Source: Pseudoalteromonas rubra (lineage in GTDB: Bacteria > Pseudomonadota > Gammaproteobacteria > Enterobacterales > Alteromonadaceae). Taken from it: a stretch of DNA of 64,000 nt. This document shows, in pieces, positions 38,924 through 48,195 of the stretch. The notes beneath the pieces are model-generated. The model saw only the letters and a list, made by a program, of their open reading frames with translations, had not been told where the DNA came from and ran no database searches. Location of the stretch: positions 868,001 to 932,000 of the forward strand of contig NZ_CP045430.1 of assembly GCF_005886805.2 (NCBI RefSeq), in the 5' to 3' direction. A program made the position numbers and the translations under genes. The stretch's first letter is position 1. Each line of letters begins with the position of its first letter.

Positions 38924-41407
38924 CTAGAGGACTAAACCTTCCTGCTCACCACAGATTTCTAAACTCAATCCAAACTCACTGCTGTAATGATCATCCCGCA
39001 GGTAGTACACAGGCTCTCCCTCTGCTATCGGGTAGGCCGCCTCACTATCAAGCAACTGCTTTAACTTGTGGGTAAACACATTCACGCTGTACTTTTGTGC
39101 CTGTTGTAACAATGTACGATACTGCGCCGCATCAAAGCGTTTATCGAGCGCCAGCAGCGCGCTGATCAGCGTTTTAGCTGTATCGTCATACGGCACTATC
39201 ACCCCCTGCGTGGGCGCGTTGATTGCCTTAAACGCTTTACCCGCCGCCATAAATGCCTGCCTGATCGCAAGTCGCGACTTGTCAATGCTCTTTTCGTTCC
39301 TGCTGAGCAGGTCAACCAGCTGGCTCTGGCCTTGGGTAAATCCATGCGTACCTATTGGGTAACCCATTTCATCGCAGCGCTCATAAAAGTATTTATCGAA
39401 GTAACGCGTGGTGTATTCGGGCGACAACAGCTTAGCCTCATCAAAGTCATCCGCATCCAGAATATACTTAGTTGCTGCAACGCCCTGTTTGATGTCCACC
39501 AGCCTGTTGAGGTTTTCTTTGTGCGGATTCACCACTAATACTTCACCCATGCCTTGTTGTCTGCCATGGCGGTTACAACGCCCGGCTGCCTGCGCAATAG
39601 AGTCCAGGCCCGCTAAAAAACGCACCACGGTATTAAAGTCGACATCAACGCCCGCTTCGATCAATGCCGTTGACAGGCATAAGGTAGGTAAGCCGTCGTC
39701 CAGACGCGACCTTATTTCGTCAAGCTTAGCTTTACGGTGCGCCGCGCACATATCTGTGCTGAGATGAAAAATACCATCCGGCCAGGCTAAGTGTTCATTG
39801 AGTGCGTGATACAAGGCTTTAGCCCAGTGTTTGGTATTCACAATCACCAGGCAACTGGTATTAGATTCAAGCTGTTTTGCAATAAGTGCTGTGAGTTCAC
39901 TTTCGTCCCAGCCCCGAGGCCGCACAAGGTTGCGAACCGTAACACGCTCCAGTGCCTGATAGAGCATAGAAATATCCGGAGTCAGCTCATTGTCGACGTT
40001 AAGCGCCAGTTCACCACGCGGCTTTACCCGCTCAGGCAGTTTGTTCAGTAATGGCTGTGTCGCGGTGCACATCACGGCCGTTGTATCGCAGTGCCGGGTC
40101 AGAAAGTTCACGGCGTTATTAAACAGGTGAACACAATTAATCGGTAAGGTCTGGATCTCATCGAAGATCAGTACCACCTTGCTCAGCTGGTGCAAACGTC
40201 TTACGCCGCGAGTTCCGCCACCAAACAGGCTCTCAAGAAACTGCACCATAGTGGTAAATACAATGGGTTTATCCCAGTTCTCGCAGGCCAGTTTGGTGCG
40301 CCAGGTTTGCACTTCGGGCTCCAGATTTGAATGATGTTCAAGCACCCACTGCTCACCGAGCTCATCACCAAAAACGTCCCTGACTGCCTGGGCATTTTGC
40401 TCAATAATTGAGGTGTAAGGGATCACATAGATTATACGGTCGAGCTGGTGTTGTTTAGCATGGTGTAAGGCAAACCTGAGACTGGCGAGGTTTTTTCCTC
40501 CCCCGGTCGGCACGGTAAGGCAGTATATCCCTTGCTGGCCCAACGCCTTTTGTTGGCAATTCGCTGAGATAGCCGCACGAATCTGATTAATGCCCTCTGT
40601 ATCAAACCCGGCAATTTTTGACTCCAACAGCGCACAGGCTATGTGCCAGTCTGCTTGTGTATGACGCGCTGGTTGATTGCCGGGTGTTTCGAAATCGGCG
40701 CTGTCTGTTCTGTCGGCATCAATTAAACAGCTAAACCAGAGTTTAACGAACATGCCCAGATAAAAGTCATGCTCTATTTTATTTGAGCAGTGCGGGCTGA
40801 GGCTGGTTTTAAGCGCCTGTGCGGCCGATTTTAAAAAGTCATAACTGGCCAGCTTGCGAGCCTCATTCAGCACTTCAGGGTCCGCATTTTTAATACATTC
40901 GTCAAGGTGTGTAACTTCTTCTCCTTGATCTAACCTTTTCAGTAAACCGCCACTTGGTTCGGCCAGGCAATTGATCAACCCACTGTGGTGAGACACAATA
41001 CATAAAGCCAGCCCCTGCACAACGACCATGCAGTATTGGCTCAGTGAACTGTCTTCTTTGAAAATCACAGGGGCAATCTGCATAAGATGCTTAGCCAGCC
41101 ACCGCGCACCCGCGGTGGAATGATTGATTGTTCCTTTTTGTCCCTTCACCGTTCTTGCCAGGGATTCAATATCCTCGTCCAAATCGGGGTTAGCATGAGC
41201 CTGCTTTAAGGTAATAATATCGTCCATATAACCCTGAAAAGCAGCGCTATACTTACCAAAGTCGTGTAACAAGCCAATCAAGGCACCGGCTTTTGCATAA
41301 CCAAATTTCTCGGCTGAGGCTTCAGCCAGCACTTTGACTGAGCGTAAATGAGTAAGGACGCTTTGATGTTCGCTTCCTGTTGCTGCGGGGTGGGCAATAA
41401 ATGGCAT
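38924..41407 (-). CDS. cas3: Cas3 nuclease-helicase (type I-C)
   Basis: 827 aa, first gene of the operon, with AAGGAG before 41407. The N-terminal HD nuclease has LIGLLHDFGKYSAAFQGYM and NHSTAGARWL. The SF2 helicase has Walker A in VPTGGGKNLASLRFAL, motif II LIFDEIQTLP, motif III CTATQP and motif VI QAAGRCNRHGR. It is recruited to the R-loop made by Cascade and shreds the target. One oddity: the Walker A Lys is followed by Asn where Thr or Ser is the rule (codon AAC, one change from ACC), which may weaken Mg-ATP binding. The other motifs look intact. Confidence 0.97.
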   Translation of the reverse strand: MPFIAHPAATGSEHQSVLTHLRSVKVLAEASAEKFGYAKAGALIGLLHDFGKYSAAFQGYMDDIITLKQAHANPDLDEDIESLARTVKGQKGTINHSTAGARWLAKHLMQIAPVIFKEDSSLSQYCMVVVQGLALCIVSHHSGLINCLAEPSGGLLKRLDQGEEVTHLDECIKNADPEVLNEARKLASYDFLKSAAQALKTSLSPHCSNKIEHDFYLGMFVKLWFSCLIDADRTDSADFETPGNQPARHTQADWHIACALLESKIAGFDTEGINQIRAAISANCQQKALGQQGIYCLTVPTGGGKNLASLRFALHHAKQHQLDRIIYVIPYTSIIEQNAQAVRDVFGDELGEQWVLEHHSNLEPEVQTWRTKLACENWDKPIVFTTMVQFLESLFGGGTRGVRRLHQLSKVVLIFDEIQTLPINCVHLFNNAVNFLTRHCDTTAVMCTATQPLLNKLPERVKPRGELALNVDNELTPDISMLYQALERVTVRNLVRPRGWDESELTALIAKQLESNTSCLVIVNTKHWAKALYHALNEHLAWPDGIFHLSTDMCAAHRKAKLDEIRSRLDDGLPTLCLSTALIEAGVDVDFNTVVRFLAGLDSIAQAAGRCNRHGRQQGMGEVLVVNPHKENLNRLVDIKQGVAATKYILDADDFDEAKLLSPEYTTRYFDKYFYERCDEMGYPIGTHGFTQGQSQLVDLLSRNEKSIDKSRLAIRQAFMAAGKAFKAINAPTQGVIVPYDDTAKTLISALLALDKRFDAAQYRTLLQQAQKYSVNVFTHKLKQLLDSEAAYPIAEGEPVYYLRDDHYSSEFGLSLEICGEQEGLVL

Positions 41408-41508
41408 AAAACTCCTTTTTAGCGCTTAATTTATTGTTTATTTTGCCTATACAGCTAAAAATGTAAATTAAATGAGTAAATTTTTAAATTAAAATGTGAT
41501 CTAAAACA
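41408..41508. promoter_or_regulatory. AT-rich divergent region upstream of cas3
   Basis: About 100 bases, strongly A/T-rich, between cas3 (leftward) and a small membrane-protein ORF (rightward). It must hold the cas operon promoter unless the operon is read from array 2. No clean -35/-10 pair stands out. Confidence 0.4.
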
Positions 41509-41805
41509 ATGACGGCAACACCTGAAAAGCTTCTAAACAAACTGGATAGCTGGGTCACAAGCTTGTTGAAGCCCGGCACTTTGCTCCCTTGGTGTCTGTT
41601 ATTCTGTTGGGTTTACCTGACGGCACAATATGAGTGGCTCAGTGCTATGTTTGGTGCTCCGATTCTGGCGGCTATTTTTACTCTGCTGCTGAGCTTATTC
41701 GTGCTTCTTATTGGCCTGCTACTAATGGTGCTGGGAACTTTGTGGTTCTTAGCTGAACAGCCACTCAGTCCAGAATCACCCGAGACAAAATCCCGATTAC
41801 CTTAA
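41509..41805 (+). CDS. Small membrane protein between cas3 and array 2
   Basis: 98 aa with two strong membrane helices (LLPWCLLFCWVYLTAQYEWL and a long segment starting PILAAIFTLLLSLFVLLIGL) and polar ends. No family recognised. There is no clear ribosome site before the ATG. It lies antisense to any transcript running from array 2 into the cas operon. By position it might be an accessory of the I-C locus or an unrelated passenger; the sequence does not decide. Confidence 0.55.
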   Translation: MTATPEKLLNKLDSWVTSLLKPGTLLPWCLLFCWVYLTAQYEWLSAMFGAPILAAIFTLLLSLFVLLIGLLLMVLGTLWFLAEQPLSPESPETKSRLP

Positions 41806-41815
41806 TTTACAGGAC

Positions 41816-42181
41816 AAGACCGAAACTCCGTTTCGCAGCTTTCTGAGGTGAGGTCATGTATGACCGAAGGAGCGATGCTTCATGGATGAATTGCTCCGCG
41901 CTAGTCAGTTGATGCGTTTCAATCCACGCACCCGTGAAGGGCGAAGCAAGACCGAAACACCATTTCGCAGCTTGCTGAGGTGAGGTCACGGATGACCGAA
42001 GGAGCGATGCTTCACGGATGAATTGCCCTGCATCATTTTAGCTGATGTGTTTCAATCCACGCGCCCGTGAAGGGCGAAGCAAGACCGAAACACCGTTTCG
42101 CAGCTTGCTGAGGTGAGGTCACGGATGACCGAAGGAGCGATGCTTCACGGATGAATTGCCCTGCATCATTTTAGCTGATGT
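41816..42181. repeat. Three tandem ~133-bp units: degenerate I-C repeats plus hairpin-rich inserts
   Basis: Units begin at 41816, 41948 and 42081. Each has a ~100-nt insert followed by a CRISPR repeat (41916-41947, 42049-42080, then the first normal repeat at 42182). The first two repeats have an altered end (GGGCGAAGC for GGACGCGAC). Inserts 2 and 3 differ by about one base; insert 1 is more diverged at its right end. Each insert can form a long hairpin (in unit 3, 42078-42109: AGCAAG/CTTGCT and CGAAAC/GTTTCG) and a small GGTCA-CGGA-TGACC hairpin. The inserts are three times spacer length, so they are not ordinary spacers. Confidence 0.8.
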
Positions 42182-44056
42182 GTTTCAATCCACGCGCCCG
42201 TGAAGGACGCGACCACTGTTACCCAGATGATTAACCGCGCGTACTCTGTTTCAATCCACGCGCCCGTGAAGGACGCGACTTGAGTATAAAAAGGGCGAGG
42301 TGTGACAGCAACTGTTTCAATCCACGCGCCCGTGAAGGACGCGACCTGATTGATGCTTTACACTATGGTGCGGACGACGTTTCAATCCACGCGCCCGTGA
42401 AGGACGCGACCATAGGTCATATAACCCGCGCACCCTGGTTCGCTGTTTCAATCCACGCGCCCGTGAAGGACGCGACGTATATGGCGGTGTTCCAATCGTA
42501 ACGCTCGCCGTTTCAATCCACGCGCCCGTGAAGGACGCGACAGTTTCTGGTATCTGGCTGGCTGCCGTATATCCAGTTTCAATCCACGCGCCCGTGAAGG
42601 ACGCGACGTTATGTCCCATAGAAACAACTCATACATCCACATGTTTCAATCCACGCGCCCGTGAAGGACGCGACCGCCGAGTCAGGCTGGTTTATCCTGT
42701 TTTGTCGTGTTTCAATCCACGCGCCCGTGAAGGACGCGACCTGTGCCAATTTATGTGGTCATTGTTGATGAAGGGTTTCAATCCACGCGCCCGTGAAGGA
42801 CGCGACGAGGCTGTCAAAAAGCTTGAGTCAACGGTCAACGTTTCAATCCACGCGCCCGTGAAGGACGCGACCGTTGACGGTCTCGCCATCTGAGGAGGTG
42901 TTTGAGTTTCAATCCACGCGCCCGTGAAGGACGCGACTTTAACGCCAGTCTCTATGTTAGCAAAATAGTACGTTTCAATCCACGCGCCCGTGAAGGACGC
43001 GACTTTCTTGATACGGTTGATGATTTCTCACTCTTTAAGTTTCAATCCACGCGCCCGTGAAGGACGCGACTATGAACAAAATGCAAGAGAGGGTTGTAAG
43101 GGAGTTTCAATCCACGCGCCCGTGAAGGACGCGACTGCCCATTTGATTCCGCTATTACGCCATTTTCTGTTTCAATCCACGCGCCCGTGAAGGACGCGAC
43201 AGCATAAACCTATCATCTTTAATGAATATAAGCGGGTTTCAATCCACGCGCCCGTGAAGGACGCGACCGCCGCGTAATGCGGCGTTTTTAATGCTCAGAC
43301 GTTTCAATCCACGCGCCCGTGAAGGACGCGACGACGTGTTACATCGGCTAGTAAGCAAACATTTTCTTGTTTCAATCCACGCGCCCGTGAAGGACGCGAC
43401 TCATTCAACAGTTCATTAGCGGCTGCGGCTAATGTTTCAATCCACGCGCCCGTGAAGGACGCGACTGTTCGTTACACCATTTGCTCCAAACTGTAGCTGT
43501 TTCAATCCACGCGCCCGTGAAGGACGCGACGGCCGTGATAATGACACAGCTACACCAGTGGGTGTTTCAATCCACGCGCCCGTGAAGGACGCGACTAGAG
43601 CCTTGAGGCTTAAAAATGCCGAGCTGATTGTTTCAATCCACGCGCCCGTGAAGGACGCGACGCAGGTGGCGCATTATGGATAAAACAATAGATAGTTTCA
43701 ATCCACGCGCCCGTGAAGGACGCGACCAGCCCATTGCTCACCATCAGCACCCCACAAATGTTTCAATCCACGCGCCCGTGAAGGACGCGACCTCGTACCA
43801 GTCTCGACCATTGGATATATTAGCCTGTTTCAATCCACGCGCCCGTGAAGGACGCGACGTGAGGGCGTATCCCAGCACATTGACGAGGCTGGGTTTCAAT
43901 CCACGCGCCCGTGAAGGACGCGACAGGTGAATTGGGCATAAAGCAGGAAGGGATCGCTGTTTCAATCCACGCGCCCGTGAAGGACGCGACAAAGGGTGAG
44001 CTTAAGCCTATCCCGCAAGCAATAGTTTCAATCCACGCGCCCGTGAAGGACGCGAC
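42182..44056 (-). CRISPR. Type I-C CRISPR array 2 (29 repeats, 28 spacers)
   Basis: Twenty-nine 32-nt repeats from 42182-42213 to 44025-44056, spacers about 33-35 nt. The repeat is that of array 1 except for one base: CCGTGAAGG in place of CCGTGTAGG. This difference holds in every canonical repeat of both arrays. Orientation is the same as array 1 (leader at the right, transcription leftward toward cas3). The spacer at 42675-42708 is identical to one in array 1. The spacer at 43268-43300 holds a CGCCGC/GCGGCG hairpin followed by T5. The old, left end grades into the degenerate tandem units at 41816-42181. Confidence 0.98.
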
Positions 44057-44240
44057 TGCCTTAACTATAAGGCACAGCTAGCTTAGCAAAATTGTCGGTT
44101 TTGCGCTAACCTCGGCAAAAGCTGCAAATCAATCCAGTTCTAAGCAGATCAACTGTAAAAATATCCTTATTTTTAAAGAACATATAAGAGCGCTAACCTA
44201 CCGGGGTTTTCATGAGAACTAAGGGTTAGCGCTCCCTTTC
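44057..44240 (-). promoter_or_regulatory. Leader of array 2
   Basis: Homologous to the array 1 leader. GCGCTAACC at 44103-44111, AGCGCTAACC at 44189-44198 and the inverse GGTTAGCGCT at 44224-44233; the shared block CCTTATTTTTAAAGAACATA lies at about 44165-44184. The part next to the first repeat (TTAGCAAAA) is also shared. It probably holds the promoter and integration signals. Confidence 0.8.
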
Positions 44241-44311
44241 ATTTTTTCAGATTTTTTAGCGATTAAATATAGACTTTGATAAACATATTTATCCAGGAAC
44301 AGGGGCCTTAT

Positions 44312-44746
44312 CTAAGCCCCATTATTCCTGCTGGTGCCAAACACATAGCCCAGTAGTGCGGTGAGGGTTGGAAAGAGCACATTGAGTATGATCAGCTGGA
44401 GCGTGTCGAACCAGAATGCGCGGAAGGTGGCGCGCTGGTTTGCAAGTAGCTCAAGTTTGGCCTGCATTTGTTCGGCGCTGAGTGTGTTGTTTGGGTTGGT
44501 GGTGATGGCGTTAAAAAAGCGGATTTCGCCCCACACAAAAATGCTGAGAATAATGAGCAGGAAGCCAATTAATACCGCAATGATCCCCCAGGTGAGGTTC
44601 ACACCGGCTTTTTCTTTACCTGTCAATGGCTCCGGATCGGAGACCGGGGCTTCCATAGGCGACGAGTCCTGGGCGGAGCTTAAGTCCAGGTTTTGCCATG
44701 GTGATTGTGTGTGGTTTTGGTCGCTGTCCTGTGCGTTACCTGTCAT
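44312..44746 (-). CDS. Hypothetical two-helix membrane protein
   Basis: 144 aa: an acidic, Gln/Ser-rich N-terminus (~45 residues), a membrane helix (WGIIAVLIGFLLIILSIFVW), a soluble loop, and a second helix (LIILNVLFPTLTALLGYVFG). No family recognised. It starts nine bases after the stop of a small possibly DNA-binding protein, so the two form an operon, read toward array 2. No link to CRISPR is evident beyond position. Confidence 0.65.
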   Translation of the reverse strand: MTGNAQDSDQNHTQSPWQNLDLSSAQDSSPMEAPVSDPEPLTGKEKAGVNLTWGIIAVLIGFLLIILSIFVWGEIRFFNAITTNPNNTLSAEQMQAKLELLANQRATFRAFWFDTLQLIILNVLFPTLTALLGYVFGTSRNNGA

Positions 44747-44755
44747 CCTGTATAC

Positions 44756-45010
44756 CTAGTGTTGTGCGCTCGGCTTTGATTTGTTGATGTTATTGAGTTC
44801 AGGCATGACGAGCCGATGTACATCTTTGCCTTGTTTGTCTGCCGATAAAATGGCCCTGTCATGCACCACTTCGTCAGAAGCCCAGTCCAGCAGAGTGAGT
44901 GCAACTTTGGTCAAATCGCTGGATTTTTTTAATCCTAAGCGTTGTTGTAGCTGCGCCAGATAATCTGCATCGACGGAAAAGCGTACTTCAGTTTTTTTAC
45001 TGTCTGCCAT
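44756..45010 (-). CDS. Small protein, possibly ribbon-helix-helix-like
   Basis: 84 aa from ATG 45010 (GGAG five bases upstream; the in-frame ATG at 45109 has none and overlaps the terminator region). The N-terminus KTEVRFSVDADYLAQLQQRL followed by KKSSDLTKVALTLLDWASDE has the strand-helix-turn-helix rhythm of ribbon-helix-helix proteins, but no defined family is recognised. The C-terminal ~25 residues are polar and Lys/Asn-rich. First gene of a pair with the two-helix membrane protein. Confidence 0.6.
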   Translation of the reverse strand: MADSKKTEVRFSVDADYLAQLQQRLGLKKSSDLTKVALTLLDWASDEVVHDRAILSADKQGKDVHRLVMPELNNINKSKPSAQH

Positions 45011-45103
45011 ATTTACTCCAAAAAGTTTCCGGATTTCCTCCAATATTAGTGGAATAAGGAAAGGGGTGCAAACAAAACAATGCACAACTCCCTCATTGTT
45101 CAG

Positions 45104-45138
45104 GATCAAAAAAGGCCAGTCACATGGCTGGCCTTTTA
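45104..45138 (-). terminator. Intrinsic terminator of the second barrel gene
   Basis: Arms AAAAGGCCAG (45110-45119) and CTGGCCTTTT (45128-45137); on the minus strand it is followed by further T (six in all). It lies 20 bases after the barrel-gene stop. Confidence 0.88.
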
Positions 45139-45157
45139 GTTATACTCGAGTATGCAA

Positions 45158-45832
45158 TTAGAAGCTGTATCTAAAGTTGACGTCCAACGTGTTGTAGTCG
45201 TCAACGTTGCGATATTCTGCATTTACCGAGAACATGGTGTTAAAGTGGTAGCCCGCACCCACAAAGAAAAGCGGGTTGCTATCACCATCTTCACCGCTGG
45301 TTTTCTCGTAGCCAAGTCCTGCTTTTAATTCAATATTTTCCAGCACTCGCGTCTGATATTGACCACGTAGACGATAGATGTCGTCATCATCGGAAGCAGA
45401 GGAGTTACGTTGGTATACTCCAGCCTGGTATGTTTCCGTGACGTCAAGCTGAGCTTTCAGATCCACTTTACCAATATGAAAACTCACATCAAACAAAGAG
45501 GTTTCATCCAATTCGTGAATGTAACCCGCGCCAAGTGTAAACTGGTCAAGATCCAGCTCATAGTTAGCATTAAAAGAGTAGCTTTCATCATATCGATAAC
45601 TATTGCCAAATGAATCACTTACACTATAGTAGCGCCCTTCAACATAGTAGTTTTCAAAGCGCTTACTTGCTGCCAGATTTACACCGGTAAGCGTATCGTT
45701 GGCCATATCACTATCGTTTACACTAAAGCGCTTATAACCCACTTCCACTTTATCAAAGTTAATCGTGTGAGCCACCGCAGGCGCACCAGCCAAAAGCGTG
45801 GCTAATCCAGCCACAAGAGATAACTGCTTCAT
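45158..45832 (-). CDS. Outer-membrane beta-barrel protein (paralogue 2)
   Basis: 224 aa, the same length as the gene at 29681-30355. Signal peptide MKQLSLVAGLATLLAGAPAVA, then VEVGYKRF, FTLGAGYIHELDETSLFDVS, LKAGLGYEKTSGEDG, GAGYHFNTMFSVNAEYR and C-terminal VNFRYSF with terminal Phe. Beta-barrel by pattern; function unknown. Together with its paralogue it brackets the CRISPR island. It ends in a strong terminator and is monocistronic. Confidence 0.75.
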   Translation of the reverse strand: MKQLSLVAGLATLLAGAPAVAHTINFDKVEVGYKRFSVNDSDMANDTLTGVNLAASKRFENYYVEGRYYSVSDSFGNSYRYDESYSFNANYELDLDQFTLGAGYIHELDETSLFDVSFHIGKVDLKAQLDVTETYQAGVYQRNSSASDDDDIYRLRGQYQTRVLENIELKAGLGYEKTSGEDGDSNPLFFVGAGYHFNTMFSVNAEYRNVDDYNTLDVNFRYSF

Positions 45833-46034
45833 CGTTTTCCTTTTTACTCTATCTCAAAAAATACTGACTACCGGACCTGTTATGGTCCGAATATAGCTGC
45901 GCGCATTATAAATATTTGTTCTAAAATGTACAGGATATACGCATTAAGAGATTGATAAATAAGCAAAATGGGAATGAAATTACTCTGATTGAGCAGAATA
46001 TGGGCCAGCTAAGATGATGGCCCTGGTTTAAATA

Positions 46035-47027
46035 TTACTCACACTGCGCTGCTGGAAAGGTATCAACCTCATCGGTAATATGTACATTGTAGCTATTATT
46101 AGTAATAGCAGTGGTGCCGTAATGACCGGCGTCCGGACCTATTGTAAAGCTGTTTTGTGCGCCCAGCCCTGCGCGAATAAAGGCTTCGGCGTCTGTTTTT
46201 GCATTACCATACGCACGCACTATATTCAGGCCCTGCGATTGTAACTGCTGGATCTGCTCAATCTTATATTCAGCCGTTCTGAATAAGCTGGTTTCATTGC
46301 TTAAAGAAGTACGTAAAAAACCACGCGGCAGACCCATCCAGTTTAACCAATCCCGGGTACCTTTGGCGTACCAGTAAACACGGGCAGTCAGGTAAACAGG
46401 CTGATAACCCAGGTCCAGGTATCGACGCACCAGGCTATAAGCGCCTTCTTTTTCATCGGCGCGGTCAATACCGGTATAATCGCCAATTTGTTCAGCATCG
46501 GATTCGGTCAGAGTACCATCAATATCGAACAAGACCGCCTGCGTATTTGGCTGAATGACTGTCACAAATCCTTCGGTACCGCTTCCATCCGCAGGCACCG
46601 CAGCATAAATGCGGTACTGTCCGGCATTCATTGCTGGCAGTGTGACACTGGCTTTGCCGTCGCTGTTGGTCACGGCCTCACCCAGATAGCGCCAGTCACT
46701 GTCCTGCTGAGCACGCAAGTAAAAGCGTACCGTTTCAAACTCGAGATCTTTGTGTGCAATCGCGCCGTAATCAAATTTTGCAGTTACAGTAACACTGTTA
46801 CCTTCAGCCACCACTTCATCGTGGATCATATGAAAACTCGGCAACCAGGTAATAAAACGATTAAGACCGTTGCGATAGCCCGCACTGGGCACATTAGGTT
46901 TAGCATAATTTTGCTCAATCCAGCTTGGCTCTGGACATTTTGGCAGTGCTTGTGCGCCAAAAGTACATGCAACGGCTGCAATAGCAACCGCTTTAGCTGT
47001 GATATGAGTCAACCTTGATAACTTCAT
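46035..47027 (-). CDS. Secreted LNS2-like HAD phosphatase
   Basis: 330 aa. Signal peptide to about residue 27 (FGAQA). Residues ~70-160 look like a beta-sandwich (VTVTAKFDYG, GQYRIYAAVP). The C-terminal half is an LNS2/lipin-type HAD domain: motif I VLFDIDGTLTESDAE (nucleophile and acid Asp), motif II VYLTAR, and AYGNAKTDAEAF as the third acidic motif. Lipin-type HAD enzymes dephosphorylate phosphatidate; an exported bacterial version may act on phospholipids or other phosphate esters outside the cytoplasm. Alone in its transcription unit. Confidence 0.82.
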   Translation of the reverse strand: MKLSRLTHITAKAVAIAAVACTFGAQALPKCPEPSWIEQNYAKPNVPSAGYRNGLNRFITWLPSFHMIHDEVVAEGNSVTVTAKFDYGAIAHKDLEFETVRFYLRAQQDSDWRYLGEAVTNSDGKASVTLPAMNAGQYRIYAAVPADGSGTEGFVTVIQPNTQAVLFDIDGTLTESDAEQIGDYTGIDRADEKEGAYSLVRRYLDLGYQPVYLTARVYWYAKGTRDWLNWMGLPRGFLRTSLSNETSLFRTAEYKIEQIQQLQSQGLNIVRAYGNAKTDAEAFIRAGLGAQNSFTIGPDAGHYGTTAITNNSYNVHITDEVDTFPAAQCE

Positions 47028-47139
47028 ACATACTCCCGTCGTTTAATTCGAGGCAAGAATATATACTCTAGATTACATTTTTATTAACGCAAACTTTTCA
47101 TAAAAGCAAATGTTTTAACAGCAAAGTATCGTCCTATCG

Positions 47140-47862
47140 TCACCGGGTAAAGACGACTTTGGGTTTTGCTGGCTCTGCGGTGCTGTCTGGTTGGGGTTTT
47201 GTGGGCGCCTGGCTGTGCGCAGACAAGCTTTTTAACGGGGTCGAGTGGATATTGCGCTTAGCGGCTACCCAGGCATATTGTCCATAAGATTCAAAGATAT
47301 AATTGCCACTTGGCAGCTGGATTTGTCCATAAATCACATCATCAGTCAGGGTCAGATAAACGTAGGAGCGCTCATCTAGTTGTTTGCCCACCTGACCTGT
47401 GAGTCGTTTCTCCTGCCCTGTTTCGGTGATGTCTATGATTTCAGAGCAGATCTTTTCCTGGGTCTGCGGAATTAAAAACTCAAAGCTATCACCCATCTCC
47501 AGGGTGCGGATGCTTTTTACGTCCAGCTCCACATACGCTTCGTCATACAATTCATAGGGAACTGTGGTACCCGACTTGAAGAATGCTCTGGCGTGCTGTG
47601 ACTCTTTGTTGATGGTGTAGTAGGTACTTTGTAATTCATGCTGTGGCAATCTCACGCCACTGTTATGCTGGGCAGCCGTCATCACTGCTGGCTCATGCGT
47701 AATGGCCAGTTGCAGTTCGGTCACGTTCAGTGGCGCGCTTACCTGCTTGCCCGACGTGCCCAGACCGTCTGAGAGAGTCTGCTCATTGCCATAAAACAGC
47801 AACATAACACATGACACCAACCCAACGACGCCCATTAATATGTAAGTGAACACTTTCAACAT
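47140..47862 (-). CDS. Hypothetical membrane-anchored protein
   Basis: 240 aa. An N-terminal helix (FTYILMGVVGLVSCVMLLFY) serves as signal anchor; the rest is predicted extracytoplasmic. The segment MGDSFEFLIPQTQEKIC through YVYLTLTDDVIYGQIQLPSG and NYIFES resembles the propeptide-like domain I have seen in some marine secreted peptidases, but no peptidase domain follows. The C-terminus is Pro/Lys-rich and likely disordered. Function unknown. Confidence 0.65.
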   Translation of the reverse strand: MLKVFTYILMGVVGLVSCVMLLFYGNEQTLSDGLGTSGKQVSAPLNVTELQLAITHEPAVMTAAQHNSGVRLPQHELQSTYYTINKESQHARAFFKSGTTVPYELYDEAYVELDVKSIRTLEMGDSFEFLIPQTQEKICSEIIDITETGQEKRLTGQVGKQLDERSYVYLTLTDDVIYGQIQLPSGNYIFESYGQYAWVAAKRNIHSTPLKSLSAHSQAPTKPQPDSTAEPAKPKVVFTR

Positions 47863-48195
47863 ATCAATAAATTAACAAATGAAGTACTAATGGGAACATT
47901 AATTGCTCTGCCAGTATTTATCAAGTGAGATTAATAACAGTACAGGCTGCCAGCACCGCCCGTGTACATAATTAAACTAATATCAATATGTTAAAAAGGA
48001 AACACTATTTACCTTTGTTTACATTCGCCAAACTGCCGATGCGCTGGATTCTTTAATGAAAGGGCTAAATTTCACACAGATGGTGCGCATCTGAGCCTGC
48101 TGGTGCTATGCTTGAAGCTTAGGAAAGTCTCATAATACGCCTGAACACACGTACCAGAGTGCAGGCAGCAACCGGAGTACACATAGGTCGATTTA
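47863..48195. other. Intergenic region between divergent hypothetical and cyclase genes
   Basis: About 330 bases with A/T-rich stretches; no gene, hairpin or repeat that I can support. It should carry the two divergent promoters. Confidence 0.3.

Noticed and set aside
41807..44056. Open frames across array 2 giving peptides such as VASFTGAWIET and FNPRAREGRD
   Set aside because: Same cause as in array 1: repeat-derived frames, not genes.
44756..45010. Toxin-antitoxin pair with the downstream membrane protein
   Set aside because: The first protein looks only vaguely ribbon-helix-helix-like and the second has no known toxin feature; the pairing alone is not enough.
46002..46023. Hairpin GGGCCA...TGGCCC after the LNS2 gene
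   Set aside because: Six-bp stem with a ten-base loop and only ATATTC following; too weak to call a terminator.
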